64,000 nt of DNA. It comes from Poecilobothrus nobilitatus (lineage: Eukaryota > Arthropoda > Insecta > Diptera > Dolichopodidae). Made by a program: the position numbers and the translations under genes. The stretch is from the NCBI GenBank assembly GCA_947095535.1, contig OX352774.1, positions 116,687,996 through 116,751,995 of the forward strand, read 5' to 3'. Positions 10,835 to 23,810 of the stretch are shown here, in pieces. Numbering within the stretch: the first letter of the stretch is position 1; the number at the start of each line of letters is the position of its first letter. Below the pieces are notes generated by a model that was given only the letters and a program-made list of their open reading frames with translations, was not told the DNA's origin and made no database searches.

Positions 10835-11616
10835 ATTGTAAATAATATATGGTATACAAGGACCAGAACAGGAAGCAAACTCTCAGAATCGTTATGGAAA
10901 TTGCCTAGTACTTATATTAAAATCTACAAACAATGCTGCATACACAATCGAAAGGTACGTGTGTACAATCGAACTGTTAAGGATGCAGAAATAGGTAAAT
11001 AGCTGTTCTATCAGACAGTCAAGCAGCCATAAAGACTTTAAACTTGGAAGTAATTAAATCCTAATTAGTTTGAGATTGCTTGGTGAAACTAAACCGTTTT
11101 GGAATAAATATTAAAGTAAACTTCATTGGGTACCTGGACACGTAGGAAAAGAGGAAGCTGGTGGACTTGCAAAAAAAGAGCTGCAACTTGATTTACAGGT
11201 TCCGAACCAGTTTGCGATATAGATATACAAAATAAGAGAAGCTTTAAAAATGGAAGAAACTCTAGAAGCAAACTATGGAATGACAATTCTAGACTCAGGC
11301 TATTTAAAGAGCTTCAAGAAATCATAATCGGGAGAAGATATAAAAAAAATCATAGGATCCAGTAAAAGTAAACTGAGAAGTTTAACAGGTTTTCCGTCGA
11401 GACACTGTCCCCTAAAGAAGTATTTAAAAAAAATTTAAAAGAAAGAATGGGCGCTACATGCAGATTCTGTCAAGAAAAATTTTCAGTATACATAGATAGT
11501 CATCATTCGAAAAGTAGAGCTTTACTTCGTGCAAAATATGTGCATTTAGAAGCATATTACTTTGCTGACGATTAACTGCCAATGTCACGCCTTGAATAAT
11601 CTAATCTAATCTAATC
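10835..11616 (+). pseudogene. LINE ORF2 RNase H and C-terminal fragment
   Basis: Plus-strand pieces match the end of an RNase H-bearing non-LTR retrotransposon. YTRTRTGSKL (about 10853) resembles the first YTDGS-type motif, DSQAAIKTL (about 11017) the DS-A motif, and HWVPGHVGKEEAGGLAKKEL (about 11122-11182) the classic WVPGH-G-x-ADELA box. Farther on, SLTGFPSRHCPLKKYL (about 11375-11425) and CRFCQEK (about 11460) resemble the LTGH-L-HL and CxxC region. Several frameshifts and stops interrupt it. The 3' end is marked by a short TCTAA repeat (about 11593-11616), as in I/LOA/R1-type LINEs that end in simple repeats. The antisense open frame at 11089-11286 is a shadow. The clade call is tentative. 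Confidence 0.75.
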
Positions 11617-14600
11617 GTATACATGAATCTATTAAATTTTATTGATTTAAAAATTACTTTGTTTCAATAACTGTTGTTACAATTATTCTTTATCTAGATC
11701 AACGGCAAACTTTTTCCCCCAACAGTTTTAAACAACCATTAGCTATAGAAATGTGTAATATTAAATCTGTAAATTATTCCTTTATAGACATTTATTTTAC
11801 CATCTCTACGGTCATAAAATTTAAAATTTATTTCCAATAAATCTCATACTTTATAAATTTTTTTGTGTAATTCAGAAATAACGAATTTACTTTATTTTCT
11901 GTATCATCATAAATCTACAGATTAGTATTTTATGTTCAATTAACTTTTAAAAAATCAATGTACCACTGATCAATTTAAATGACAACACAAAATTGTTATG
12001 TAAAAGTAAAGTTTTTTTTTTTTTATTTTTCAAAGGTCATTATTTGATCCAATAATTTATCAATCAAAACAATGTAGATACAAGTTAATTCTTTCACAAT
12101 TCATTTATTGGATCAAATTTAAAAAGCAGAAAAAACAAAAAAAAAATTACTTTTTATTTCTTTTCTGTTCTTAAAATTTGTATGCATTGTGAAACATAAA
12201 ACTTTTTCAATTCAATTTAATTAAAACACAAACAACGTACAACGAAAACGCGAAAGTACAAACGTATTTTTTATAGTTGTGGCACGAGAGATCATCGCAT
12301 CAATTTCAAACTTCAAAATAAAAATGTCAGAAGATTTAAAACTGTCAATTTGACAAATACTCAAAAAAAAAAAACATGACACGAATTGTTTAGATCAACA
12401 GAATCATGTCACTTTTATATCGGAGTAGTTAATGTGAAGACTGTAGGAATCATTTTTTCAAATCAAATCAAACTAAGTCACGTATTGTAGACACTGTTCT
12501 ACCGAATTACTTCATACGCATGTCTAGGCATTATGTCAATAATGTAAAATCTTATCACTTTTTTTCAACAACTTTAGTTTATAGATATGTAGGTATGTAT
12601 TTATATGGTATGTAACAGAATTTTTTTATTTTCCAACATAAAATCATTCAAAGTTTATTAGTATGTTTAGAAGCATGTATCTAAAAATTAAAATAAAGTG
12701 GCGCTTTTATTAATGAATCATTGAATGATTTGTCGTTCATCGAATAAATATAGAAGGCGCGTGATAGTTGATTTTTTTTTTTATTTTGAATATTTTTAAT
12801 TCTATAATTGAAAAATTTTTGAATGAAAAACAATATTTTATTATTTTTTGAGTTGTTTTAAAAATTATTGACACGTTCAATGACATTAAAGTTATTAGAG
12901 GTCCAATGAAAATTAACATTTATTCAATAAAGAAACATGACTGTTTAAGTACAAAAATTTGTTAATTTATAGTTAATTAAAGTATAAAAATCATTTTTTA
13001 GGATAGGTACCTAAATATCAAAGTGTGAAACTTTAGTGTGAATATAAGAATTGGATTCTCAAAATAGTAAATTTTATTTTAAGTGCCAAAATATAAGTTT
13101 TAGCTTCAAATTATGACACAAAACCGGTAGATGATGAAAAAGGTTAATTCTTAATATAATAATAGACATTACACCACACGTCTTCAACTTTGATTTTTCC
13201 CGCAACAAGGATACTTTTACTTTGTTCTGCTTTTTTCGAAAATTTTACAATACAAAAAACGGGATCTAAATAACCTGAAACGGACTTTCATATTTAATCC
13301 CTGTTTTAAGTTAGGTGAAGGAAATACATCATATTTATTCTATGTTAAAATGTTATGTTTCGAGAAAATGACGTTTTCGAATTTTTTAGGTACATATGTA
13401 TCGGGAAACTAAATTCCAAATTATTACAAGCTAAACTAATAAAATGTTCTAAATATAACCACAAGCGACTAACAAAATGTTCACTATACAATAACACTAG
13501 TTAATTAGCATATACAAGAACGTCAACGGGAGAACACTATCTGTTTATTTTGAATATTTTTTAAGTTATCATCAATCTCAGAGATTTATGTTTAAATTAG
13601 CAATTAAAAAAATTCTAAGTATTTATTTAAATATTTATTAAAATTGGACTTTGAAAATTAGATATACTTTATGATTTTTATATAATTGAAAATTTAAAAT
13701 GTTTTCATTTTGTGGTAAATTGAAAAAAAAAAAGGAAGAAAAAAAGAAAACTGATTTACACAATTTTGTTGCGCCATGTTTAATTAAGAGTGAATATTAA
13801 AAATTGTTTAACTTTTTTTGTCATTAATATATCAGATTAAATGAATAAATAATGAGATTTTTAAATATGTACATTATGGGTATAATATATTAAAATTTAT
13901 TGCTTTCATTTTTTATTTAATTAAAAATTAATTCAAAAGTCCAAAAAATTCTAAAATAATATACTTAAGTATGTATGAGTTTTTTTATAGTGAATCTAAA
14001 GTGTTTTTTTAGTAACTTGTTTAATTTTTTCTTAGTTAAGGACTAAAACGATTTAAAATGAATCAAATAATTAATTAATTTTATAAGAAATTCACTGTTT
14101 TCTCTTTTAAATTTTTTTATTTAGAATGAAAATGTGTTACTATGAGCATAAAATCTTTGAAGAAATTAAATTTTTCGATTCTGAATTTTTATAAAAGGTT
14201 TTTTTTTAAAGCCCCAATGGAAAAATAAGATTTTTCAATTCAAGATTTCTTTTCAAAGGTAAATATGTATATATATATATTTTTTTTTTTGAGTTCTATG
14301 ACATATTAATATACTTTCAATAAAATTCCAAGAAAATTTATTAAAATTTTGATATTTTTTTTTTGTACACCTAAAAATGAAAGAAAGAACAAAAAATTCT
14401 GATGAATTTTCATTTTACCTATCTCAAGTTTTAAATTTAAATAAAAAAAAAAAATATAAAGGAAAAAGTTTTTTTTTTGCTAAGGACAAGGACTTCATTA
14501 AATAGCTTTATTAATGTTTTATTTTTGTAGTATATGCGAACATCAAATACCAGATTTTTCAGAATAGCCAAAAATAAAATATAATCTTTTACTTTTAACA

Positions 14601-15219
14601 TCATAAGTATCAGAGATTTTAGGCTTAGATTATTTATAAAAATATGTATGAGTATATCTTGAATTTGTTTTTTATTTGAAGGTTAAAATCATAAGGAAAA
14701 CAAGAAAAGAACTTCCAAAAAACGAATCTTGGTTGTTTTTGAAGGTTGAAGCTGAATAACACCATTTTTGATTTTGTTGTAACTGTGACAAAGTATAATT
14801 ACACCAAAGAATAAAGTGTGTTACAAATGTTACAACAACTCTTTGCAAGGACTTTACGGTGAGGCAACCCTTTGAATTATATATAAATTGATTTCATTTT
14901 GAAAATAATCTATAAATGTAAACAGACGAATTGACAAGTTTCCTTTATACAACTATACATTTCTTATTATATTCTTCTATGATCCATTATTACTTTACGC
15001 CTTTGGAAGACAAAACTTAGTTATATATTTATGTATAAAAAAATTTTGTAGAATAAAAACTGTTTTGTAGTTTAAGTAGAATGGTTATAGGGAGAAAAAT
15101 TTTACAAAATACAAATTCTGATCAAAAACAATGTAAATTAGGTATAGTTTCAATTAAGGAGAGAAATCCAGCGAAAAATGCTGTAACGATGAGGAAGTCT
15201 AAATGTTTTAGGGATCAAA
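11617..15219. other. AT-rich noncoding DNA
   Basis: These 3.6 kb have no supported gene or repeat family. There are many homopolymers (for example at 12013-12024, 13724-13734 and 14279-14290) and an (AT)n run near 14268-14280. Open frames such as 12737-12919 are low-complexity Ile/Lys/Phe runs. Confidence 0.55.
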
Positions 15220-16103
15220 AATTATGTTAAATGATTATATTTTTGATATAGCGAATAGAACTGCCAAATGCTTGTGTTTTCTCATCGGGTGTTTTCTCAT
15301 CAGATCATATGATCATACGTGTAGATTGTATTTCTTTTCCAGGAATCTGATTAATATCTATCTATAAGTATATCTATCTTATGTCTAAGATGGAGTACAA
15401 TTTACACATACTTATGAGCTAGCACCTCATTTACGTCTTCTGAAGTAAAAATTAGTTTGAGCTCAAAAACGCTCCATTCGTCTACTTTATGACACGATGG
15501 AGACTAATACTTTCACTTCTCTTAACATCCGGTATTGGACGGTTTTTTTCTTTTTATAAATATTTTGTACGTAATGAGACTGGCTCAGATAAAATAGAAT
15601 CACTGATGCCAGCAAATTATTAAACTTATTAAATAAAAAGGAAAGTTATTACAATTCTTCTCCTTTTAAATAATTGCAAGTACTTATCACTAAAGGGGCT
15701 GCATTTGTTTATTCCTACTACATACATGGAACTACCTAAGCGGCACTCTCAGAACTCAGACAGAACTTCAAAAATGTGGAACTTATTACCATAGAATGTA
15801 TTCTCAAAAGTTGACGATTACTCGATTTACAGCCTACCTTAACATCTTTCTTCAAAATAGCTTTATAAATTTTCTCTTGATCCCTTCATAATCCTAATCA
15901 TTCGAAACCTAATTTCCTAAACCCCAAAAGCAAACTGTACAATATGTGACTGTATATTAAACGACTCATTTTAAAGTTTGGTTCTAAAGGGGGTGGCTTT
16001 GGTTAGGTAAAGTACAACACTATACTCAGAGAAATCTCATGCAGTTTCTGAGTGACTTCGGATGTTTTTTACCGCCCTTCATTAAAGAAAAAGAAAAATA
16101 AGT
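15220..16103 (+). pseudogene. LINE reverse-transcriptase C-terminal fragment
   Basis: Plus-strand segments align in order with the thumb/connection part of the 43-kb LINE copy: NDYIFDIANRTAKCLCFL (about 15231-15285), CTAAGATGGAGTACAATTTA (PKMEYNL, about 15389) and MWNLLP-NVFSKVDDYSIY (about 15776-15830). After this comes a 3' region that also matches the copy at 34.54-35.03 kb (ATCCTAATCATTC, GAGTGACTTCGGATGTTTT). It ends in an A/G-rich tail, AAAGAAAAAGAAAAATAAG, at 16085-16103. Multiple stops and frameshifts show that it is inactive. Members at 15 kb and 34 kb share a 3' tail distinct from the 8-kb and 43-kb copies, so at least two subfamilies are present. Confidence 0.7.
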
Positions 16104-18338
16104 TCTGAATCTAAATGTTCATCATGCACGTACCTTATCTTTATCTGAATTTTTAGCATACATTATCGCGTCAAATAGTCTGAATTACTTTTAGTACATT
16201 GAAACATATTCTTAGATTAGAAATGTACAATTCGCTATTAACTATAGCTGAATCTCTATTTGTCTTCAATTTCGCATATATCTACATTTTTCCTAATCTC
16301 TCATTGTTAAATAATCAAATGGTTTTTTTTTTTTATTAACCCAAAACACACGACCAACAAAAAAAAATTTTTTTTGAAAGTACCCCCAGAAAGTTTTTAT
16401 TGTAGCAAAACATTGACAACAGAAAATAGTAATTTCTACTTAATTAAATTTTGCTTTATTTTATCCTAAAAAGAAAAATTATTAAAAGTATTTTATTTTT
16501 CTTATTAAATCTAAAAATTTGTGTCTTTGTTTTTTTTTTTTTAAAAAGACCGAGGCAAAAACAAATTTTAATATAGTTATTGAATTAAAAATACATCTTT
16601 TGTATAATGTAATTGCTCTCAAACCCATAATTTTAAAGAAAAATATGATTATGTTGGGAATAGTCTTAAAAAAAGTTATATTTTTAAAAAATCATAGCAC
16701 GTACTTCGTCTTAAATAATGAACATGATGTCCAAAATATTTTTGTCATTTATTAATAAAAAAATATTAAACAAGAAAGAAGACGTATAATAACGAAGTTC
16801 TTTTTTTTTTGTTTTTATTTGCTGGTAGATCTAACAAAAAATAATGTATTCCATCTTTTAATAATGGAATAATTTTTATAATACGAAATCTAAAAATGTG
16901 TCAAAAATTCATTATGGTTAAATAGTATATTTCCTTTGTCACAACATTAATTTTTTATCGTACAAGAAGAAGGAACGAATAGATTTCAATGCATTATCCT
17001 AAACTTCTTGTCAACAATTCATTGGTTTTATTGAAAAAAAAGAATTTTTTTTAATTTATTCATTTATTGCCAGGGATGATTAGATTTTTACATTAGAAAT
17101 TTTTGTTTTTTTTTTTTTCTTTAAACTTAAAGTATCCCCCCTACTAAGTCTTCTCCCCCAACGAAATTTTTGCCTAAGGATTTCTATCTATTTACCCCAC
17201 AATCTACTCAACTTAATAGTTTATGGTACACAGTAAAAATCGTTAAGAAGTTTGAGGCCGATTTTATAAAGAAATTAAACAAAAACGATTATCTAAAAAA
17301 GGATAAATTATTTATACGAAGAAAAAATAAATAAATCGATTTAAGCAATCATTAAATTATTTCGAAATAAACCTTACCTTATATATATATTAAACCTTAT
17401 AGGTTAGTGTATTTATATTATAAATGTTATATGATAACGAAATATAAATACACTAACCTATTTATATAAAAAATCTATTTATCACGAACTTTTTCTTTTA
17501 TCACGAAAACAACAAGTTCAAAAGTCATCTTATTACATTTTTTATTAAATTTAGTTATAAAAAAATTTAATATTAAATTTTAAAGGCTCTTATGAATACA
17601 AAATCAAATTGAACTCCTATTAAATTCTTATTCTTTTTGAATTCTTTTAAAATTTTAACAATAACATGACAGATGTTAAAGATTTCTGTAAATAAAAAAA
17701 TGAACAGAAATTTTAAACAGGATTTTAATTTAAGAAATAAAAACATAAAAAAAATATTATACAAAAGATTTTCATGTTTAAAAATAAACCTCAGCCCCCT
17801 TTGCCTCTACAAAATTTAATATATTAAAATCAAATATTCTTTTTTTCAATTGTTATTTAAATATTTTTTATAAAATAAAATCAAAATAAAATTCATGACT
17901 ACTCATCTGTTTCTACTATTCTATGCTTATATTGATAAAAAATTACCTTTCAAAGTCCTTTGAATTTGAAAATTTAATCATAATCGATTTAATCAATAAT
18001 TTTGTTCAATTTATTTTTTAAACTTTTTTATTTGTTTTATATGACCGAATGGCCGCATCAGATTAACAAGGAAATAATGGCTGTGTACTCGTATATATGA
18101 GGAAACAATACATACATATATGTATATGAATTCAACTTAAATGTTTGCAATTTTATTTGATACAAATAAATTAATTCCTAAAATTCTTTAATATCTGTCA
18201 AACACAAATCATGAGCAGAAAAAATCATTCTGAGATCCTTATCGAAAAAATTCAAATTAAATTCTTTTAAAACTGCATTGGGTAGGTCTTTAAGTTCTTT
18301 AATTTTTGTCTTTGCAGAAAATATATTAAGATTTAAAG
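16104..18338. other. AT-rich noncoding DNA
   Basis: No gene is seen. A perfect 21-bp-arm hairpin at 17399-17461 is listed separately. Open frames at 16519-16755 and 17573-17764 are A/T-driven runs without recognisable motifs. Confidence 0.55.
17399..17461. repeat. Perfect inverted repeat, 21-bp arms, 21-nt loop
   Basis: The left arm at 17399-17419 (ATAGGTTAGTGTATTTATAT plus T) is exactly complementary to the right arm at 17441-17461. The loop is 17420-17440. The arms pair without mismatch, which is unusually good for random AT-rich DNA. The hairpin could be a tiny MITE remnant, a cruciform-prone site, or a transcribed stem-loop. The sequence alone does not decide. Confidence 0.9.
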
Positions 18339-18532
18339 TTTTTTTTTTTTTTAATGTATTTTTCAGCCACATAAATGTGGACAGGAAATTACAGAGCCTT
18401 TCTTGTTCAGGGGTGGCTGGAAATGCCGTAAGGGGGAATAACTCTTACGACATGTGTGGGATTCGAACGCACACTTCCTCGGTGTTTACAGCGTATTTTA
18501 TACGTTCTTAACCACTAGGTCACCGAGGCCCC
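18339..18532 (-). mobile_element. tRNA-derived SINE, copy 1
   Basis: Read on the minus strand: GGCCTCGGTGACCTAGTGGT with a near-canonical pol III A box, then ATACGCTGTAAACACCGAGG, a B-box region (GCGTTCGAATCCCAC), then the family body CGTAAGAGTTATTCCCCCTT, CAGCCACCCCTGAACAAG, GGCTCTGTAATTTCCTGTCC and ACATTTATGTGGC. It ends in a poly(A) tail seen as T at 18339-18352. It is full-length, about 190 bp. The overlapping open frames are incidental. Eight copies of this family or relatives occur in the window, in both orientations. Confidence 0.88.
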
Positions 18533-19220
18533 AGGGTTTAAAGTATAACTAAAAACATTCACAAGACTAGAAAGAGATTAAGTTACAGTTTTAGAATTTA
18601 ATACTTAAATTTAGTGCTGTAAATTGAATTAATATTCGGCGTATCTAATTCTAACTTTTAATTTGAATACAAAAAGTAACTCCTATCGTATTATAAATAA
18701 TATAAACGATTTCAAATATACTTAAATTACAATAGTACTAAAGGTCTCCTAAGACCTAAGTTATTGTTGGGTCACAAAATGGAGGTAGTGTTTAATGGGC
18801 TAAACACATTCACACATTATTTAATAGAAGAATCGTGCTTGTACAGTTTCTTTTCAGCGTTTTTCGATGTTTTTGACATATACCCGGAAAAAAAAATTAA
18901 AAGGAGAGTTAAATTTTAATTGAACCACTGAAACCATTATAACCAAATTAATAAAAAACATATGTTGTGTTCAATAAAAAAACAAAAAAAAAATTAAAAA
19001 AAGTGGGTTTAAAAATATGTATTTCTGGTTCAATTACATAAAAAACCAATTTTTTTTTTTTTAATACATGTTACAATTTTTTTTTTTATTGCAAATTTTA
19101 AATAATGTTTTATCATGTTACACATATTGAAGGACTAAATGTAAGAGGATTGTATTAAAACAAAAAATATATTAAATGAATTTTTTTTTTAATGAAAAAA
19201 AAATCAGATAACACTGATAT
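18533..19220. other. AT-rich noncoding DNA
   Basis: No gene or repeat family is seen. Homopolymers cluster at about 18980-19200. Confidence 0.55.
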
Positions 19221-19510
19221 ATACAGGGTGTTTCCTCATAACTTTATAACTGTTGGAGTTATGGAATCATTAGGGCATAAAAATTAAAGCTAACAACTTA
19301 CTCTATAAAATAAATTTTTTTTTATCTCTCTATAGTAAGTCGTTCAAAAGTTGTAGATTTTGTTATGAAAAGTCTCTAAAAAATCTTTAACCCCTCATAT
19401 CTCGAAAAGGGTCCAGAATAGACCCCCCCTTCCAATACAATTTTTTGTTCATCTCGGTATGCCCGATCACCCATTTCAAAGAAGACCATCGAGTCGGAAA
19501 CACCCTGTAT
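19221..19510. mobile_element. MITE with perfect 15-bp terminal inverted repeats
   Basis: The ends ATACAGGGTGTTTCC (19221-19235) and GGAAACACCCTGTAT (19496-19510) are exact reverse complements, and both termini carry TA just outside CAGGGTG. This fits TA target-site use by Tc1/mariner-type transposases. The interior, about 260 bp, has no coding capacity. It includes CATATCTCGAAAAGGG, which is also found in the related repeats at about 29.35 and 33.42 kb. The 60-codon antisense frame at 19376-19558 overruns the element and is not a gene. Confidence 0.85.
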
Positions 19511-19970
19511 AACTATATATATATACTTACATGTTTTGAAAGAAAAAATTATTTTCAAAGTGATCGATTTTTTATCAATTAGAACAGACCATATTATATT
19601 GGTACCTACATTAAAGAAAGAAGGTTTGAAAACATTAACTTAATATGATGTTTAAAGATTAATTGTTTTAATCAAATCCACTGGTCTTTATAAAATCAAT
19701 TTGAGATAGATAAAACGATCTTAAATTCTTATAGTTTAGAACCATAAACCGTGAATTTTGTTCTGAATCTGCCAGATGAGTAATAATTAAAAATCAAAAA
19801 CTTTTGACTAAAACTTTTTGAAAAAACTAACAAAATTATTGTTGGACTACTGATTTGATTGAAAAATCTTTTTTTTTCAATTTTCCCAAATTACACGGTT
19901 AAACTTTTCAAACACATTTACATAAAAAATTTACATAAAAAAATGTATAAGTTTATAATTTTAATATTAT
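19511..19970. other. AT-rich noncoding DNA
   Basis: No feature is seen. Confidence 0.5.
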
Positions 19971-20600
19971 GTAAAATTGGGTAGGCCACGAAATTCCAAA
20001 TAGAAAATCCCAAATACAAAAACCCAAATACAAAATCCCAAATCCCAAATACAAAATTCAAAATCTCAAAATTAAAAATTCCAAATTACCAAAGCAGTTT
20101 TCTTATCATAATTCCTGTTGAATTTTTTTTATTTCGGGTGTGGGTCGATTTAACAAAAAAATTGAATGCAAAAATTGTAAAACAAAAAATTTAAACAAAA
20201 ATGTCTGTTTGCGAAAAATGTTGGAAAAAAAATGTAAAAAAGAATATATCCCTACATATTTATATTTCTTTTTCTAAATTAACTGTAAAATGCGTAAAAC
20301 TCTGATTTAGTAACCATCTTCTAATTATTTATTTTACATATATTTGAACATACAACGTAGGAAATTAATTTTTTTCTTAAATATTTACCAAATTCATTTT
20401 TTTCTTAATAATCCTGATAGGCTTATCAGAAATTAAGAAAACCCCTACTAAACAATTCCCTCATTTTGTAGATAATTCTTAAATCTATAAATTTGCTTAA
20501 CTTTGAAATTTTTCTATTTTGATATTTTGGGATTGTGATTTGGGATTTTGTCATTTGAGACTTTTTTTTTTTTGGGATTTCATGGCGCTCCCGTAAAATT
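19971..20600. mobile_element. MITE with 8-bp target duplication (hAT- or P-like)
   Basis: The element proper (19979-20592) is flanked on both sides by the identical 8-mer GTAAAATT (19971-19978 and 20593-20600). Its ends are imperfect inverted repeats: GGGTAGGCCACGAAATTCC at the left, and GGGAGCGCCATGAAATCCC when the right end is read on the minus strand. Inside both ends are clusters of short CCCAAAT-type motifs, at least five on the left, facing each other. An 8-bp duplication is typical of hAT and P superfamilies. There is no transposase reading frame, so it is a non-autonomous element of about 614 bp. Confidence 0.85.
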
Positions 20601-21303
20601 AATATATTATAGTTATCTTACGACGCAACCTCAGCTTACGTAAGGCTTACGTAATTATTATGGTAATGCTTTGACATTTGAATAATAAATTACCTAATTA
20701 TTTTTTTTTTATATAAAGTCAAAATTTAAAAAAAAAAAATAATGAGTAAAAAATTTCAATGCTATTTCTTAAAAGAAAGAGGAGGCAGCGCAGCATTGAG
20801 AAAAATTTATGATCTCATAAGCGTATTTTCTACATTTACAAGTTTTAATACCAAAAATATTAAAACAGTCTTATTTTGAGTAGTGGATTCTACAGTTGTC
20901 TATCTTTCGTTTTATTGAAAATCTTAGGTAGAGTAAAACAAAATATAAAACTAAAGCTCTACAAATTCTATATACATAATTTAAAATTGATTTAATTAAT
21001 TTCAACACCAATTTTAAGTTATAATGTATATGTATTCTAATTTTGTCAACAAGTCAATCCATGTCCGTCCAAATAACATATTAAATTGCTGCTATTCTGC
21101 TTAAATTTTTTCTCAACCATTTTAATTATATATTTAGTTATTATTTAATTTAATTATGATATTTCTATAATTAAAAATTTTACTTTCCTAACACTTTAAT
21201 TTTTTTTGAAAATTCATTATATCATTAGCACAAATTATTATCACAGGGAATATAATTTTCACACTTTTAATAATACAACACGAAATAAAATAAAAAAAAA
21301 AAA
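20601..21303. other. AT-rich noncoding DNA
   Basis: No supported gene is seen. A short CCATGTCCGTCC patch at 21059-21070 could be a scrap of a DINE-like head. Confidence 0.5.
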
Positions 21304-21988
21304 GAGTGTAGAGTTGACTGTGTCAATTCTAAGATACCCCGAACGAACAACAAGTCATATTGTAACAAATTTAATCATCTTTACAAAATTTCAAATATCT
21401 GAGTTAATTAAGTACCAAAATATGCAAATTTCTGCAGTTAAATGACAGCTACTCCAATCTGCTGCTTTAAACTAGTCAAATTTTAAAGAAGTTGTTGACG
21501 TGAAATATGAATTCTTTTCACAAAACTTTAGTTACCCTGCTTCAATAGCCACTAGGTTATTTTCACATATATATAAAAAAAAAATGGCAGCTACCGGAAT
21601 CTATTGTGGTAGAGTAACCAAACTTTACAGAAGTTGGTAACATAAAACTCGATTTCTTTTCACAAAATTTCAGAAGCCAAGCTTTAAGAGACACTGAGTT
21701 ATAAAGACAGATGTTGTATGGCAACTACTCAAATCCGAGCCCCGAAGGTCGAAATTACAGGATTTCAATAAGGAAACTAACAATTTTACAAAGGCGAAAT
21801 CAGAATCCTATAGCTTCTTTATTTTTTTAGTTATCGTGCGGACGAATGGACGGACAAAAGTATATGCCTTAATAGACTCATAATTCGAACTTATATTCTT
21901 TTAAATATCCACTTTGCCTCCTTTAAGGTGTCACAAACGTAAGGGCAAAATTATTATACCTTGAAAACTACGTTCGTACGGGTATAAA
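21304..21988 (-). mobile_element. DINE-like element, copy 4 (minus strand)
   Basis: The right end reads, on the minus strand, TTATACCCGTACGAACGTAG and then GGTATAATAATTTTGCC and GTGACACCTTAAAGGAGGC. The left end carries a hairpin (GAGTTGAC with a TGT loop and GTCAATTC at about 21311-21329) followed outward by ACACTCTTTTT. The CGTCC microsatellite is reduced to two or three units near 21840-21860. The body keeps GCTGCCATTTT- and TATGGCAACTACTC-like modules of the family, but in one set only. Divergence from copies 3 and 5 is clearly higher. The plus-strand open frame at 21206-21445 runs through its end and is fortuitous. Confidence 0.72.
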
Positions 21989-23810
21989 AAGCAATAATTC
22001 TAATACATAAACGGCTCCCTATAGAAATTACGTAAAAAGAAACAGAAAATAAAATTTGTATAAGTTGAAACGTTTAGTATATATTTAAATTGTTTTGGTG
22101 AATAACGAATAAAGATATGATCTAGTTATAATACCATTAAAACTTTTTATATCTATCTCTTTTTATCTTTAATACAAAAAATATTTTTTTTAAGTAAAAC
22201 AAAATCGAATATGAAATACTTATATTTATATTATTTTCCAATATTTTGATTTTTATTATTTTTCAATATTTTCCTACCATTTATTTTGATTTTTATTAAA
22301 AAAAATTATCTTTGTAAACAACCCTTTATAACTCAGAAAATCTATAAAAATGCGATATATTTCATCCAAATTAAAGCTTTCTTGAGTACATTGGATTTAA
22401 TTTGGTATTCAGCTATTTCATTCATATCAATATTATAAATCAATTGTATTAAATTACATAGAGGGGTAATACCCACTGTTAACTGAAACAATTAAAACAA
22501 AACAACAAAAAATAATAACGGTAAATAGCCGAACTGAATCAAAAAATTAAGAATCGAAAAAAGCAAAGAATATGAATAAGAAATTAAATATTTCTCTTCA
22601 ATTAAAAAATGTGTTCATTTTTTATACAATCAGAATTACGGTATCAATTTTAACTTAATTAACTATTAATCGTCAATGTTTTTATTGTTGAAAATTATTT
22701 ATATATTTTACAAAATTCTGTTCAAATAATCATTTGTAATCATTTAACATAATAACAATGGTTCTTTATTTTATGGAGTCCCCCTATTTCAATTTTCTTT
22801 TTTAATTGAATTAGCGAATAACACGCGATAGATGTCGTTGCGCTGTAATTGATATAGTATGTAAGTGTAGAAATAAAAGTTATGAAAACAAATTTTATTA
22901 TACATGAAAACATGTTTATGTAAACGATTTATCATATTATCATATATATCGTATTTTATCGCATTTTTATATTAATAATAACAAAATCGCTTTTAAACAT
23001 AAAAACATAAATGAAAATATAACGAAGTACGTTTCAAATTGTTCTTTTACATTTCTAAATTGGAATGTTTCTTTAGAGGAAGTTCAATAGAGTTCTTCTA
23101 TAGTATGCGGTGTTATTGTATTGCTTTCATATCTATATTCTTATATTTTCATGATAAAATTTCAAATTCTTACATAACTAAACAAAAGAAATCTAATAGA
23201 CTTATTGTTATAGTTATGATTTAAGAATGTCAATGGAAATACTTAAAGACAAGCAAAACGGTTCATTTTTCAACGATAAAATAATAATAAAAAATTTCAA
23301 ATCAGACAAGAAATAGAACAAAAAACATAACACAAAATAGACAAAAATTAAACTGTAATAATTGCAACTAAATTTTATAGTTAAAATTTAAAGCATATAG
23401 TTACCACTTAACTATATCTACATACATTAGATAAATTAGATCTAAAAGAAACTCTTTTAAGTAAGAACGTCATAAGAATCAGAATAAGAAACTGGAAACT
23501 GAACACACAACATAATTTTAAAATAAGATGAAAACGATGGTTCTTTGTTGCATCCAATCTTTTAGTCAAATTGGCAAATTTCAATAAGTGCATGAGCATT
23601 TTGGAACAAGGATTTTTTTGAAAAAAAATTGCGAATTGGAATAAAATATTTATTTATTTATTTATATAATTATTACATACATAAACGTAATGCAATATTA
23701 TTGAACCATCGGCTACTAAGGCCATTATATGTTTTTATACTATTATTAAATTATATACTAATATTATTTATTTTGTTTATATTATATACTATATATTTAC
23801 ATTATATTTG
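21989..23810. other. AT-rich noncoding DNA
   Basis: No gene is seen. A less AT-rich patch at 22810-22860 (ACACGCGATAGATGTCGTTG) stands out but matches nothing else in the window. Confidence 0.5.

Noticed and set aside
12737..12919. Lys/Ile/Phe-rich open frames scattered in AT-rich DNA (also 16519-16755, 36996-37241, 41374-41595, 55537-55794)
   Set aside because: Their composition is that expected from random AT-rich sequence. They have no motif, no codon bias contrast and no supporting neighbours.
14780..14880. Less AT-rich patch as a possible promoter or exon
   Set aside because: No coding frame, splice pattern, or repeat relationship could be identified.
18339..18532. Functional tRNA gene
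   Set aside because: A and B boxes are present, but the acceptor stem does not close, the anticodon arm is not tRNA-like, and the same unit recurs with a body and a poly(A) tail, so it is a SINE.
20770..20880. Plus-strand reading LKERGGSAALRKIYDLISVF
   Set aside because: The composition is mildly protein-like, but it is only about 35 codons with no recognisable family or splice context.
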